Positions 42,798 to 52,053 of a stretch of 64,000 nucleotides of DNA are shown piece by piece; within the stretch, counting starts at the first letter, position 1, and each line of letters starts with the position of its first letter. This stretch comes from Bradyrhizobium daqingense (GTDB lineage: Bacteria > Pseudomonadota > Alphaproteobacteria > Rhizobiales > Xanthobacteraceae): NCBI RefSeq assembly GCF_021044685.1, contig NZ_CP088014.1:6248001-6312000 (forward strand), written 5' to 3'. Below the pieces are notes generated by a model. That model searched no databases, was not told the DNA's origin, and saw nothing but the letters and a program-made list of their open reading frames with translations. Position numbers and translations under genes: made by a program.

Positions 42798-44372
42798 TCA
42801 GTTTGCAACGCCATCGCTCAACGCGATGCGCAGGGATTCGTAGGAATCCCGGACGATTGAACCGGGGATGCTGTGCGGATCCCGGTCCGTCAGGTCTATC
42901 GGACCAACGGCCTGCGGAATGGCGCTGAACTGGCCGCGGTGCGAAACGATGTTGTACTCGTTCCAGCTGCGGATGAGCAGTGGCGGCACGCTGCGGTCGA
43001 CCTCGAGCACCTCAGCCGAACCGTCCGCGAAAGCCTGTCGAACCATGACCTGCAGTTCATTCACCATCGCGGCCGTGGCTCGCGGCATCCTCTTTGCCAT
43101 AGCTGCGGAGGCGGCTATGGCCGCCTCGACGCTGGCAGTGGCGCGAGCCTCCGATGAATAGTCACCCGCCAGCAAGTGATCCAGTACGGCATTTAGTTCC
43201 CCGGCCGCCGTTTCAGCCGCCTCCCAGACTGCCATGACGATGCCCTCGTCCGAAAAGCCCGAACGCTCGACGGTCGAATGGACGCGCCATCCGTATCGTC
43301 GAAAGGCAAACGCGCTGGCATCGATGTTCGACTTGTTGAATGCAAAGCCGAACAGATCGAGATCGGCGTGGTCCTCGAACACCTTTCCGCGGGAGACCAG
43401 CTCCGCAACGCGCCGTTGGAAAGGCGTGTACCGTGCCTCATCGAGCGGCTCGATGCGGCCATAGCCGAATACTTGCATGGCATCCTCGAGGCCATGCTCC
43501 CGGATGATCTCGAGATGCGCATTGGTCATCCAATTCTTCCAATCGCCGACCAAGCCCTTGCCGCGCCGGTAGTTGTGCTCGTGGTGACCGGTGAGATTGA
43601 TGTGATCCAGTCGCTGCCAAATCTGGCCGGCATGATCGGCCTCGATGACAAGGCCTGCCTGCCGCGCCACGCGCTGGATGGTTTCTGCCGAGCGATCGAT
43701 CAGATCTTCCCATCGCGTCACATGAAAACGATCCGCGACCGGCAAGAACTCGTCAAAGTAGCCTTTATAGTGACGGACGATACCGGCGAAGAAGTCGAGA
43801 TTTGTGAATTTGAAAAGTGCCAGGTTCTGCCGCATCTCATCGTTGTCATCGCGCGGATCGACGTAACGCTGAATATACTCGCTGGCCAACGCATTGAGAG
43901 AGAACAGGGACGAGTTGATGATGCCGATAGGATTGCGCACGGACGCGAATTTGCGAAAGTCGTGGTACTGCGCAAGTTCAGTCCACAGTCGCGGATGACT
44001 GTGAGAATGAACGATCGCATCGGTCTCCAACACCTCCGCCGGATGGGCAATTACCAGGATGAAGTCGCCCATGCCTTTGACGCCAAGATATTTGCGGAAG
44101 CACGCGCGGGAAGGATCATCCGCCTTCAACCATTTCGGCCCACCGGCGACGGTCTTGAAGTTTCCGTTGTAGATCAACCTATCGCCGACGCCCGCCGCTG
44201 CGAACGCGGCCTCAATGGCCGTGGAGATATAGTGCTGCGCCTGCCGGACCGCCGTGTTGACCAGTCGCTGCTTGATGCCGTAGCGCAACGGGTCCATCGG
44301 CAGCAGCTGCGAAATGACGCTGCTCAGCAGCGCGAAACCGCTTCGCGGCGCTCCCACGACCAAAGGGCGCAT
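42798..44372 (-). CDS. second sulfotransferase-family protein
   Basis: 524 aa. The N-terminus starts directly with LVVGAPRSGFALLSSVIS, the 5'-phosphosulfate loop. The 3'-phosphate element is ASVRNPIGIINSSL (R146). The catalytic fold spans about 1-270, and about 250 residues of unknown helical sequence follow. It is encoded 20 nt upstream of the first sulfotransferase gene on the minus strand, so both probably share a transcript and act on the same polysaccharide at different positions. Confidence 0.8.
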   Translation of the reverse strand: MRPLVVGAPRSGFALLSSVISQLLPMDPLRYGIKQRLVNTAVRQAQHYISTAIEAAFAAAGVGDRLIYNGNFKTVAGGPKWLKADDPSRACFRKYLGVKGMGDFILVIAHPAEVLETDAIVHSHSHPRLWTELAQYHDFRKFASVRNPIGIINSSLFSLNALASEYIQRYVDPRDDNDEMRQNLALFKFTNLDFFAGIVRHYKGYFDEFLPVADRFHVTRWEDLIDRSAETIQRVARQAGLVIEADHAGQIWQRLDHINLTGHHEHNYRRGKGLVGDWKNWMTNAHLEIIREHGLEDAMQVFGYGRIEPLDEARYTPFQRRVAELVSRGKVFEDHADLDLFGFAFNKSNIDASAFAFRRYGWRVHSTVERSGFSDEGIVMAVWEAAETAAGELNAVLDHLLAGDYSSEARATASVEAAIAASAAMAKRMPRATAAMVNELQVMVRQAFADGSAEVLEVDRSVPPLLIRSWNEYNIVSHRGQFSAIPQAVGPIDLTDRDPHSIPGSIVRDSYESLRIALSDGVAN

Positions 44373-44671
44373 ATCTCAAAAACCCTAATTTGCGTGGCCT
44401 TTGTCCACTTTGCGCGCACAAAGTACACATAACGATGCTCTGGAAGCAATCGTGAATCGTGCTCTGCCGGCCTGTCGGTCATCGCTTCAACGTGATCCCG
44501 CACGATCGGCTCATATGCCATCAGGACATGCACATCCATTCAGCTGCAGAAGCAAGGAACTCCACGCAACGCGCGCATGAACATCGCGGCCGGCCTCACC
44601 CGTCGGACGGACGAACTGCACCAACACGACGGTGCCGTCGGCAGACTCTCTGAAAGCACGGCCACAGCGAC
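44373..44671. other. intergenic region between sulfotransferase and polymerase genes
   Basis: Lies upstream of the sulfotransferase pair and downstream of the polymerase gene on the minus strand. No gene, hairpin or repeat is strong enough to list; a promoter for the sulfotransferases is expected. Confidence 0.4.
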
Positions 44672-45985
44672 TCAATTCAGCGACTTGCTTCCGGCAGTTG
44701 CGGCCACATCGGCTCGGTGCGGCTCCATTTTGTCACGCTTGGCGATGATGCCGGCCAAGGCTGCCACCCCTAACACGTACATCCACCCCTCGGTGAAGTC
44801 GGACAGGTGGGAGTTGAAGACTGACCCGATGATGTTTTGTGTGATGACGACCAGACCCAAATCCGAGATGTATCCCGACCCGACGAACATCCGCAGATGA
44901 GCCCCCCACATTCCGTAGAGGACCAGCACGCCCAATAGCCCCCATTGGACTGCCGCGCTCAGCGTCTGATTGTGTGGATTGGCAATGATCTCAGCCGAAG
45001 CCCCAGTATGGCCAACTGCCGCAATCTCGAACAAATCCCGGACCGATCCCGTGCCGTGGCCGATCCAAGGCTTCTCGATGAAGAAGCCAATGGATTTTCG
45101 CCAGAACTCCAATCGCTTTCCGACAGAAGACGGGATGTCGGCGCTACGGTATTCTTCAAATTGAGTGCCGACGGAGAGAATGCGGGCGCGCAAATGAGGC
45201 GACGAGAACCATGAAATCGCGAGTACCAGCGCCCCGACGATGGTCATTGCTAAGGCGCCTTTGCTCCCAGCATGTCGCCAGGCGACCACCAAAAGCATAA
45301 AGGGAATGCAAACGAGCGCCGTTCTCGATGTCACGACGAATAGCAGATTAGCGGCAAAACCCACCCCGAGCGCGGATGCAAGCATCGCGTATTTCCAGGC
45401 CTTGCGCTCAGCCGAGTACAGCGCCGCCAGGATCAATGCCACCAGGCAAACGGCAAATTCCTGGCTCTGATCGATGTAGTTTCGAACCGGGACGCCATAG
45501 TCCTCGCCGCAACATCGGCCGGTCTTCAGTGCCAGGGTCGGCTGGAATACGACCAGCCAGGAATACAGGAGGAGGACGGTGCAGGACACCAGGAACGCGA
45601 CCAGGATCCAATGGGCCCGCTCCGATTTCTGGAAATAATAAAAGAGGAATGGAAACAACAGCAGCTTGACCATCGGGCTGAGGCCGCGGACCCCGTCGGA
45701 CATCCCTGCCTCCGACCAGGAGATGCCGACGACCGCCAACGCCAGGAACGCGAGAGGAAAGAGCGAGGCCGGCCGGCGGAACGAGCGCGTGAAAAGCGGG
45801 ACGTCCGCGCTGCCCAAGACGATCGCCAACAGCGGGATCAGAAGAATCAAGAAGCCCGACGTCGACCAAGGCAGTGTGGCCGACAGCAAAGCGGCCAATA
45901 CATCCGCAGCAACGAACCAGTACCGAGATGTCCGAAAGGCCTCAAAGCGCTGTCGTGCGGTCAAAACGCTCAAGATCGAACCCAT
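44672..45985 (-). CDS. O-antigen polymerase/ligase-type membrane protein (Wzy/WaaL)
   Basis: 437 aa from the ATG at 45985 (a GTG three codons upstream is an alternative). About twelve transmembrane helices are predicted, with the large periplasmic loop containing RLEFWRKSIGFFIEKPWIGHGTGSV and NPHNQTL, the Wzy_C/WaaL signature (the His-containing motif). It would polymerise O-units or ligate O-antigen to lipid A-core at the periplasmic face. With an ABC exporter in the cluster, ligation is the more likely role because ABC-dependent chains are polymerised in the cytoplasm. Confidence 0.85.
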   Translation of the reverse strand: MGSILSVLTARQRFEAFRTSRYWFVAADVLAALLSATLPWSTSGFLILLIPLLAIVLGSADVPLFTRSFRRPASLFPLAFLALAVVGISWSEAGMSDGVRGLSPMVKLLLFPFLFYYFQKSERAHWILVAFLVSCTVLLLYSWLVVFQPTLALKTGRCCGEDYGVPVRNYIDQSQEFAVCLVALILAALYSAERKAWKYAMLASALGVGFAANLLFVVTSRTALVCIPFMLLVVAWRHAGSKGALAMTIVGALVLAISWFSSPHLRARILSVGTQFEEYRSADIPSSVGKRLEFWRKSIGFFIEKPWIGHGTGSVRDLFEIAAVGHTGASAEIIANPHNQTLSAAVQWGLLGVLVLYGMWGAHLRMFVGSGYISDLGLVVITQNIIGSVFNSHLSDFTEGWMYVLGVAALAGIIAKRDKMEPHRADVAATAGSKSLN

Positions 45986-46352
45986 CGATACCACGTCGCA
46001 GCCGCATTGGCCGAGCTCTGGAAGGAGGAACCGCGCCAGCTTAGGGGCAAGAGTTGTCCCGTTATCGGCGCGTAGACTTACTTGAAATGACCGTCAATTA
46101 CAGCCACAAGACGAACGGGACCACCGTCCATGCGCCGCACCGAGCCCATTAGCCGATTTTCCATGGCACTGAAAGTTAGCCCCGCAGACTTCCGGCCACC
46201 AAGTTCTTGGAGCGCCGGCATCCGCCTCCAGCACTGATCCCCTATCGTCAGGATCGCATGCGGCGAACTATCTCGACACCTGAATATCAACACAGCAGCC
46301 CGCTCATGCAGTCTTTCTGCGGCCCCGGTCAACCAAGGACAGATAGTTAGGT
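45986..46352. other. divergent intergenic region
   Basis: Holds the promoters of the polymerase/ligase gene (minus) and of the three-gene export operon (plus). An open frame on the minus strand (46078-46365) is not convincing as a gene. AT content is higher than average. Confidence 0.45.
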
Positions 46353-47534
46353 ATGACAGACACAAAATATCTGAGCCTATATACCGGCAACCACGGCAAG
46401 TTGGACGGAATTGAGGACTATATCACTCTGATCGCTGCGATTATGGGGAAGCGCGGGATCGACGTGAAGGTTTCCTCCACTCTCGATCCCGAGGCGATCA
46501 ACGTCATCATCGACGAATTCACGAACTACGTCGAGAATCGGCGCATCGCAAACTTCAAGACAGCATACCCGCACAGCCGAATGATCTTTGTGTTGACGGA
46601 GTTCACCGTCCGCAACTGGGGCGTGACGTCCTTCAACAACTTCGGCGGTCCTCTCGATGCCGCGACAATCGCTTTGTTCGACGTCTACCTGCGGCTCGCT
46701 CGCGATGACTTCGGCAAGATTGGTTTTGGAAGTGTTCTACGGCTATTGTGCTATTCTCCGCTATTGGCCATACAGCTATTGCCAGCCATCGCGCAGCTAA
46801 TTCTGCGGATATTCTTCAAGCGCTTCTCGCGCCAGCGGGTTGAGTTTCTGCGCAGCAACCACCGCACGATCTACTTTCACATGCGCTACCTCGGCTTGAT
46901 GGCCTCCCTACACCACGCAGATGCTGTAATCACCAGCCACGAAAAGGTCTTTGAAGGCACCAACCGCGAAAGCAGGCGCCCTCTCGAGCATTTTGGCGTC
47001 CTGTATGCGGAGTTGGATCCCGAGACAGTGATTGACAAGTTGATGCGGGAAAAGAAGCTCTTCATGGAAATCACAGGCACGGTCACACGGTATCGCCAGA
47101 AATGGATTGAACGCATCAATCGACAGCTGACTACGCTGGGGCTGCAGAATGTCTTCTATTATTGCAAGGCGCTTCCGTTCTCTTTCCTTGCCTCCGACGA
47201 GCCAGCTAACCGCGCCGCTTATTCGCTGCATCCGCCGCAAACTCGCACCTGGCCCTATTCCAGCCCCACGAGACTCTTTCGTGCCTTGTCGGTCGACCAC
47301 AATTTGCCGGTTCTCACCCATCATTTCCACCAGAATCCGATTGAAGATGTGTGTTTCGAGTTCAAAGGCACGGCTTCGTTCGTCGAGTTGTATGAGATGT
47401 TCAATGACCGAAGTCGGCTCCGAAACTTCGTCGAGCCCAAGCTAAAGCGATACAACGAGATTGTTACCGCGCGTAACGATATGCTCGCCCAGCATGTGCG
47501 CAAACTCCTGATATCCGCAGGACGGGCAAGCTGA
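46353..47534 (+). CDS. unknown protein encoded with the ABC polysaccharide exporter
   Basis: 393 aa. I do not recognise the family. Residues about 130-165 form a hydrophobic hairpin (FGSVLRLLCYSPLLAIQLLPAIAQLILRIFF) that may be a membrane dip. The rest looks alpha/beta and charged, with HADAVITSHEKVFEG and HFGVLYAELDPETVIDKL resembling nucleotide-sugar binding folds. Its stop overlaps the Wzm start (TGATG), so it is translationally coupled to the exporter. A glycosyltransferase or chain-capping role is an inference from position only. Confidence 0.7.
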   Translation: MTDTKYLSLYTGNHGKLDGIEDYITLIAAIMGKRGIDVKVSSTLDPEAINVIIDEFTNYVENRRIANFKTAYPHSRMIFVLTEFTVRNWGVTSFNNFGGPLDAATIALFDVYLRLARDDFGKIGFGSVLRLLCYSPLLAIQLLPAIAQLILRIFFKRFSRQRVEFLRSNHRTIYFHMRYLGLMASLHHADAVITSHEKVFEGTNRESRRPLEHFGVLYAELDPETVIDKLMREKKLFMEITGTVTRYRQKWIERINRQLTTLGLQNVFYYCKALPFSFLASDEPANRAAYSLHPPQTRTWPYSSPTRLFRALSVDHNLPVLTHHFHQNPIEDVCFEFKGTASFVELYEMFNDRSRLRNFVEPKLKRYNEIVTARNDMLAQHVRKLLISAGRAS

Positions 47535-48307
47535 TGCAAGACCAGCGCTACCTCCAGTGGGCCGAGCTCCTCTACCTGCTGACCCTCAAGGAACTGAAGG
47601 TACGCTACAAGCGCAGCGTGCTCGGCTATCTCTGGGCGATCGCCAATCCGTTCATCTTTGCATTGGTCTATTGGCTCGCTTTCAAATTCATCATGCGCGT
47701 GGAGATGGAGAACTACATCGTCTTCATCCTGACCGGCATGTTCCCCTGGGGGTGGCTGAGCCAGTCGACAATCCAGGGTACCGGCAGCTTCGCGAACAAC
47801 CTGTCGCTGGTTCGGCGGGTCAAGCTGCCCAAACTAATTCTGCCTCTGAGCAACGTGATGCAGGAAATGTTTCACTTCATGTTCGCCATTCCCGTCATCT
47901 TCTTCTTCATGGCGATCAATGGTGAGCGCATTTACCCATTAACACTGCTGTGGCAGATGCCTCTGATGCTGACCTTGCAGCTGCTCTTCGTGTTTCCGCT
48001 AGCCGTCATTGGAGCAGTGCTCAACGTCTACGTCCGGGACATTCAGTATTTGATCGGCATCGCGTTCTCGGCGCTCTTCTTTGCGACGCCGATGGTCTAT
48101 CCGTTGAACATGGTGCCGGTCGAATATCAGTTCTATTTCAAGCTGAACCCGATGTACTGGCTCATCGACAGCTGGCGGATCGTGTTTGCCGGCGGCATCC
48201 TCCCCTTGGACCACGTTGCGTGCGTGTCTGCCTCCATCGTCGCGTTTTCCTTGATTGCTTGCTGGGTCTATCAACGCCTTGCGATGCGGATTCCAGAGTT
48301 GGTCTGA
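47534..48307 (+). CDS. wzm: ABC-2 polysaccharide export permease
   Basis: 257 aa with six transmembrane helices. It begins with the cytoplasmic amphipathic WAELLYLLTLKELKVRYKRSVLGYLWAIANP motif shared by Wzm, TagG and KpsM. It exports undecaprenol-linked O-antigen or capsule chains to the periplasm. Stop and start codons overlap with both neighbours (TGATG), so the three genes form one operon. Confidence 0.92.
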   Translation: MQDQRYLQWAELLYLLTLKELKVRYKRSVLGYLWAIANPFIFALVYWLAFKFIMRVEMENYIVFILTGMFPWGWLSQSTIQGTGSFANNLSLVRRVKLPKLILPLSNVMQEMFHFMFAIPVIFFFMAINGERIYPLTLLWQMPLMLTLQLLFVFPLAVIGAVLNVYVRDIQYLIGIAFSALFFATPMVYPLNMVPVEYQFYFKLNPMYWLIDSWRIVFAGGILPLDHVACVSASIVAFSLIACWVYQRLAMRIPELV

Positions 48308-49056
48308 TGCCAGTCGTCGCGGTACATGGGGTTTGGAAAACCTACCACAATCACTCGGTGCTCGGCATCAAGGAGCGACTGGTCGGCAAGCGCGTGGCGG
48401 CCCCAGAAGGGCGCTTCGCCCGAAGCTGGGCGTTGCAAGACATCACCTTCAAGGTGGACGCAGGACGATCGCTCGGGATCATTGGGCATAACGGCACCGG
48501 CAAAAGCACTTTGCTGAGCTTACTTCTCGGAACGATCAAGGAGGATAGAGGCACCATCGAGCGCAGTGGACGCATCGGCGCGATGTTGGAGCTGGGATCG
48601 GGCTGCCATCCCGATCTCACGGGCCGGGAAAACATCTTCTTGAACGGCTCGATTCTCGGCCTTCGGATCAATGAGATCAAACGCAAATTCGATTCGATCG
48701 TCGCGTTTTCGGAGCTTGGGCCCGCGATCGAGCTGCCCATGCGGGCCTACTCGGCCGGCATGTCGGCGAGATTGGCTTTCGCGGTTTTGGCACACGCAGA
48801 CCGGGACGTCCTGTTGATCGACGAGATTCTCGCTGTCGGTGATGCAGCTTTCCAGGCCAAATGTGCAGATTACCTGTCTAATTATACGGCCCGGGGAGGT
48901 ACATTGATCGTCGCTTCGCATGACCTGCAGAATCTGCAAACACTTTGCGTCGAGGGCATTTGGTTGCATGAAGGCAAATTGGTCGAACAAGGACCGATCG
49001 CGGCCGTTGCCCGGTCGTATCAACAATCGATAAATCCACTCACAAAGCTCGAGTGA
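48307..49056 (+). CDS. wzt: ABC polysaccharide export ATPase
   Basis: 249 aa from the ATG at 48307. Walker A GHNGTGKST (the usual Ala replaced by Thr), signature YSAGMSARLAFAV and Walker B LLIDEILAVGD identify the Wzt/TagH class. There is no C-terminal carbohydrate-binding domain, so chain-end recognition must lie elsewhere, perhaps in the 46353 protein, or be absent as in simple exporters. Confidence 0.92.
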   Translation: MPVVAVHGVWKTYHNHSVLGIKERLVGKRVAAPEGRFARSWALQDITFKVDAGRSLGIIGHNGTGKSTLLSLLLGTIKEDRGTIERSGRIGAMLELGSGCHPDLTGRENIFLNGSILGLRINEIKRKFDSIVAFSELGPAIELPMRAYSAGMSARLAFAVLAHADRDVLLIDEILAVGDAAFQAKCADYLSNYTARGGTLIVASHDLQNLQTLCVEGIWLHEGKLVEQGPIAAVARSYQQSINPLTKLE

Positions 49057-49363
49057 ACGCTTTGGATTGGACTAATACATGCCGTAGCCCGGCCATCGAC
49101 ATTCCGGTTGTCCACACCTTGCGGCGTCGAATGATCGACCTGCAGTTCTCTGAGGAGCGAGCTGCGACGCAATTGCTCGGCGGAGCCGTTTGAAATATCG
49201 GCTTGCAGTCAGCCAGATGACTTTGGGCGAAAGTCGGCGCGGTCGATGTTCAGCGCATGGCGGAACTCGGGCGCAAACGGCTTGCTTTATCGCTATACTC
49301 CCCTCACAAAGCTACGTTTAGGGCGCCATCCCCACGCGGGAGGCACCAGGATTTGGGACGTAG
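49057..49363. other. intergenic region between the export operon and the glycosyltransferase gene
   Basis: No gene is seen. It may contain a promoter for the glycosyltransferase gene and the end of the Wzm/Wzt transcript. No clear terminator hairpin was found. Confidence 0.4.
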
Positions 49364-50236
49364 ATGAACAAGCGAATCTCTCTGCTGCTGCCGACTCGCG
49401 GCCGGCCTACGCTCGTCGAGCGTTTCCTCCGCAGCGTGGTGGCAGAGAGCACCCATCCCGAACTCATCGAGGTCATCCTGTGCGTCGACGACGATGACAT
49501 CGGCAGCCACGGGATTACGTTCACCCAACTTTCCCTGAAAACCGTCATCGTCCCACGTCAGACGATGGGCGCTTACAATTCGATCTGTTTCCAGCATGCT
49601 ACCGGCGACATCACCATTGCCGTGAATGATGACGTCATCGTCCGAACCAAGGGATGGGACGACAAGGTACGTGAACTTGATGCTCGTTACCCGGATGGGG
49701 TCTACCTGGCCTACGGGAACGATCTGTTCAAAGGGGCCAGTCTCTGCACTTTTCCGATCTTGTCGCGCCGGGCTTGGCTCCCACCCGCCGTAGCCTATCC
49801 CATCGAGTACAAGGGCGCCTTCATCGATGTGCATTTGATGGACATCTTCAAGCGCCTGCAGAAACGTGGCCATCAACGGATCATGTACGAGGAGGACCTC
49901 GTTTTCGAGCACCTCCATTATCGCAACCATCCCGAAGCGCTAGACGCCACCTATACCGATCGCTCCCGATTTGGAGACGACCTCACCTTCATAGCTCTTC
50001 GAGAAGCGCGCCGGCTCGAGGCCGACCGATTGGAAGCCTTGCTCGCGAATACGGCCCTCGCGTCCGCCCCGTCTCCACGACGAGCGGAATGCCCATCTCC
50101 GGGGCTGTTTTCGATCATCTCGCTCTGCTTGCGCAGCTTCCTGCTTGATTCGGATTTACCGATCAAGTGGAGAGCGTATCTTTTTGCCTGGCTAGTGACA
50201 AGATACTATTTCAGCAGAATCTTCAATGTCACCTGA
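49364..50236 (+). CDS. GT-A fold glycosyltransferase
   Basis: 290 aa. The N-terminus KRISLLLPTRGRPTLVERFLRSV, the CVDDDD stretch and later NDDV match family 2-like nucleotide-diphospho-sugar transferases, with a metal-binding DxD-type motif. EEDLVFEHLHYRNHPEA supplies the probable catalytic base region. A hydrophobic C-terminal helix (about 255-280) may attach it to the membrane. It adds a sugar to the growing chain on the cytoplasmic face; donor and acceptor are unknown. Confidence 0.85.
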   Translation: MNKRISLLLPTRGRPTLVERFLRSVVAESTHPELIEVILCVDDDDIGSHGITFTQLSLKTVIVPRQTMGAYNSICFQHATGDITIAVNDDVIVRTKGWDDKVRELDARYPDGVYLAYGNDLFKGASLCTFPILSRRAWLPPAVAYPIEYKGAFIDVHLMDIFKRLQKRGHQRIMYEEDLVFEHLHYRNHPEALDATYTDRSRFGDDLTFIALREARRLEADRLEALLANTALASAPSPRRAECPSPGLFSIISLCLRSFLLDSDLPIKWRAYLFAWLVTRYYFSRIFNVT

Positions 50237-50461
50237 ACCGACGCCAATTTAGCCAAAGTTAGCCCACACTTTCGCTAAGGACACCGACCAGGGCGAAACT
50301 TCCATCACGCACCAGTGGGAACAATGGGTTTCATGAATGGACCCCGTTCACCGAATCGACCTGAAGCGGCATTCTGACCGAAATTCGCGTCGGGTTGATC
50401 GCCTTGTCTTTCACCCCAATTGGTTTCCATATATACGGCGCCCAGAAGTTGGGGACAGCGG

Positions 50462-51985
50462 ATGGACGCACTTTTCGTAACGCCGGACTCGTCAGCAAAG
50501 GCCTATCAAGAGCTCGCAAAGACGTTTTCCGCTATCGAACCGCCGACCTGGTCGCTCCTGCTTGCCGAGTCCTGCCGAGCGAAGGGTTTTGAGGTCGGAA
50601 TTCTCGACGGCGACGCGGAACGTCTGTCCTTGCAAAGCACGGTGACGCGCATTCAGGACGCGAAGCCGCGCCTGATCGTGATGGTGTTGTACGGGCAAAA
50701 TCCGAACTCCGGCACCACGAGCATGATCGGCGCCGTGGAGCTGTCGAACGCGCTCAAGGCCGCCGGCGTCGGGGCTCCCATCTGCTTTGTCGGCTCACAC
50801 ACCAGTGCCCTCCCGAAGGAAGTGCTCGCTTACAGGTGCGTCGATATCGTCCTGCTCAATGAGGGCGTCTACGCGCTGCACAACCTGCTTCGCTCCAATC
50901 TGAGGAGCGATCTTAGGACCATCAAGGGAATAGGATACAAGGTTTCAAATGGGGCCGAGCAAGAGCTCATCTTGAATCCGCCCGAACAGATCGTTCCGCA
51001 AGACCGCATGGACGTCGATCTTCCCGGCTATGCCTGGGACCTGCTTCCCTCCCGCGACAGGCCGCTCGATCTCTATCGCGCACATTTCTGGCATGCCGGG
51101 TTCAGCCACGACAAACGAACTCCGTTCGCTGCGATCTACACGTCGCTCGGATGTCAGTTCGCCTGCAATTTCTGCATGATCAACATCGTGAACCGCGTCA
51201 ACAATGACGAGGGGACGGATGCTTCGCATTCACGCGGGATGCGCTTCTGGAGCCCGGAATGGGTCGCCCGCGAAATGCGCAAGCTTGCCGATATGGGCGT
51301 CAAGACCTTGCGCATCAGCGACGAGATGTTCTTCCTGAACCGCAAATACTACACGCCGATCCTCGATGACTGCATACAGTCAGGCTATGGATTCAACATG
51401 TGGACCTACTCCCGCATCGATACCGTTCGGGCGAACGTCCTCGACAAATTCAAGCAGGCCGGGGTCAACTGGCTCGCGCTGGGCATCGAAGCAGGCAACC
51501 AAATGGTCCGTCAGGAGGTCTCGAAAGGAACGTTCCGGGAAGTCAATATTCGAGACGTCTGCAAGACGATCCGCGACTCTGATATCAACATCATCAGCAA
51601 TTACATATTCGGCTTCCCGGAAGACACTCAGGAAACGATGCAAGAGACGCTGGCTCTCGCCCTCGAGCTGAACACCGAAATGGCGAATATGTATCCTTGC
51701 CAGGCCCTGCCGGGCAGCCCGCTCTACTACACCGCGCGCACGAACGGATGGGAGCTGCCGCAGAAGTTCGAAGAATTTGCTTTCCTTTCGTACGAGAGCG
51801 TGCCGATGCGAACGAAGTATCTGTCAGCCGCGGAGGTCCTGAGGTTTCGCGACGAGGCGTGGCAGACCTACTTCCGAGATCCGTCCTATCTCGCACTCGT
51901 CGAAAGAAAGTTCGGCACGGCCGAACGTCGCAACGTCGAGCAGATGTCGGAAATCCGGCTCAAGCGGAAATTGCTGGGTGATTGA
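50462..51985 (+). CDS. B12-binding-type radical SAM enzyme
   Basis: 507 aa from the ATG at 50462, with GGGGA upstream; a longer start at 50420 is not needed. An N-terminal Rossmann-like domain of the cobalamin-binding class (about 1-190) lacks the DxHxxG His motif. The radical SAM core starts at C231-x3-C235-x2-C238 for the [4Fe-4S] cluster, followed by the SAM-binding strands (LRISDEMFF, LALGIEAG, IISNYIFGFPEDT). Such enzymes methylate unreactive carbons or rearrange carbon skeletons. Placement directly before the sugar genes suggests action on a nucleotide sugar or lipid carrier. Confidence 0.85.
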   Translation: MDALFVTPDSSAKAYQELAKTFSAIEPPTWSLLLAESCRAKGFEVGILDGDAERLSLQSTVTRIQDAKPRLIVMVLYGQNPNSGTTSMIGAVELSNALKAAGVGAPICFVGSHTSALPKEVLAYRCVDIVLLNEGVYALHNLLRSNLRSDLRTIKGIGYKVSNGAEQELILNPPEQIVPQDRMDVDLPGYAWDLLPSRDRPLDLYRAHFWHAGFSHDKRTPFAAIYTSLGCQFACNFCMINIVNRVNNDEGTDASHSRGMRFWSPEWVAREMRKLADMGVKTLRISDEMFFLNRKYYTPILDDCIQSGYGFNMWTYSRIDTVRANVLDKFKQAGVNWLALGIEAGNQMVRQEVSKGTFREVNIRDVCKTIRDSDINIISNYIFGFPEDTQETMQETLALALELNTEMANMYPCQALPGSPLYYTARTNGWELPQKFEEFAFLSYESVPMRTKYLSAAEVLRFRDEAWQTYFRDPSYLALVERKFGTAERRNVEQMSEIRLKRKLLGD

Positions 51986-52053
51986 GCAGTGCCCATGCAT
52001 GTTATTCCCTCGAGTCAGGTCGAGCCTCACAGACCAGCCGCACGAGTTCCACA

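Noticed and set aside
46078..46365. 95-aa minus-strand frame in the divergent gap
   Set aside because: Starts inside the next gene, lacks a ribosome site and has no family pattern.
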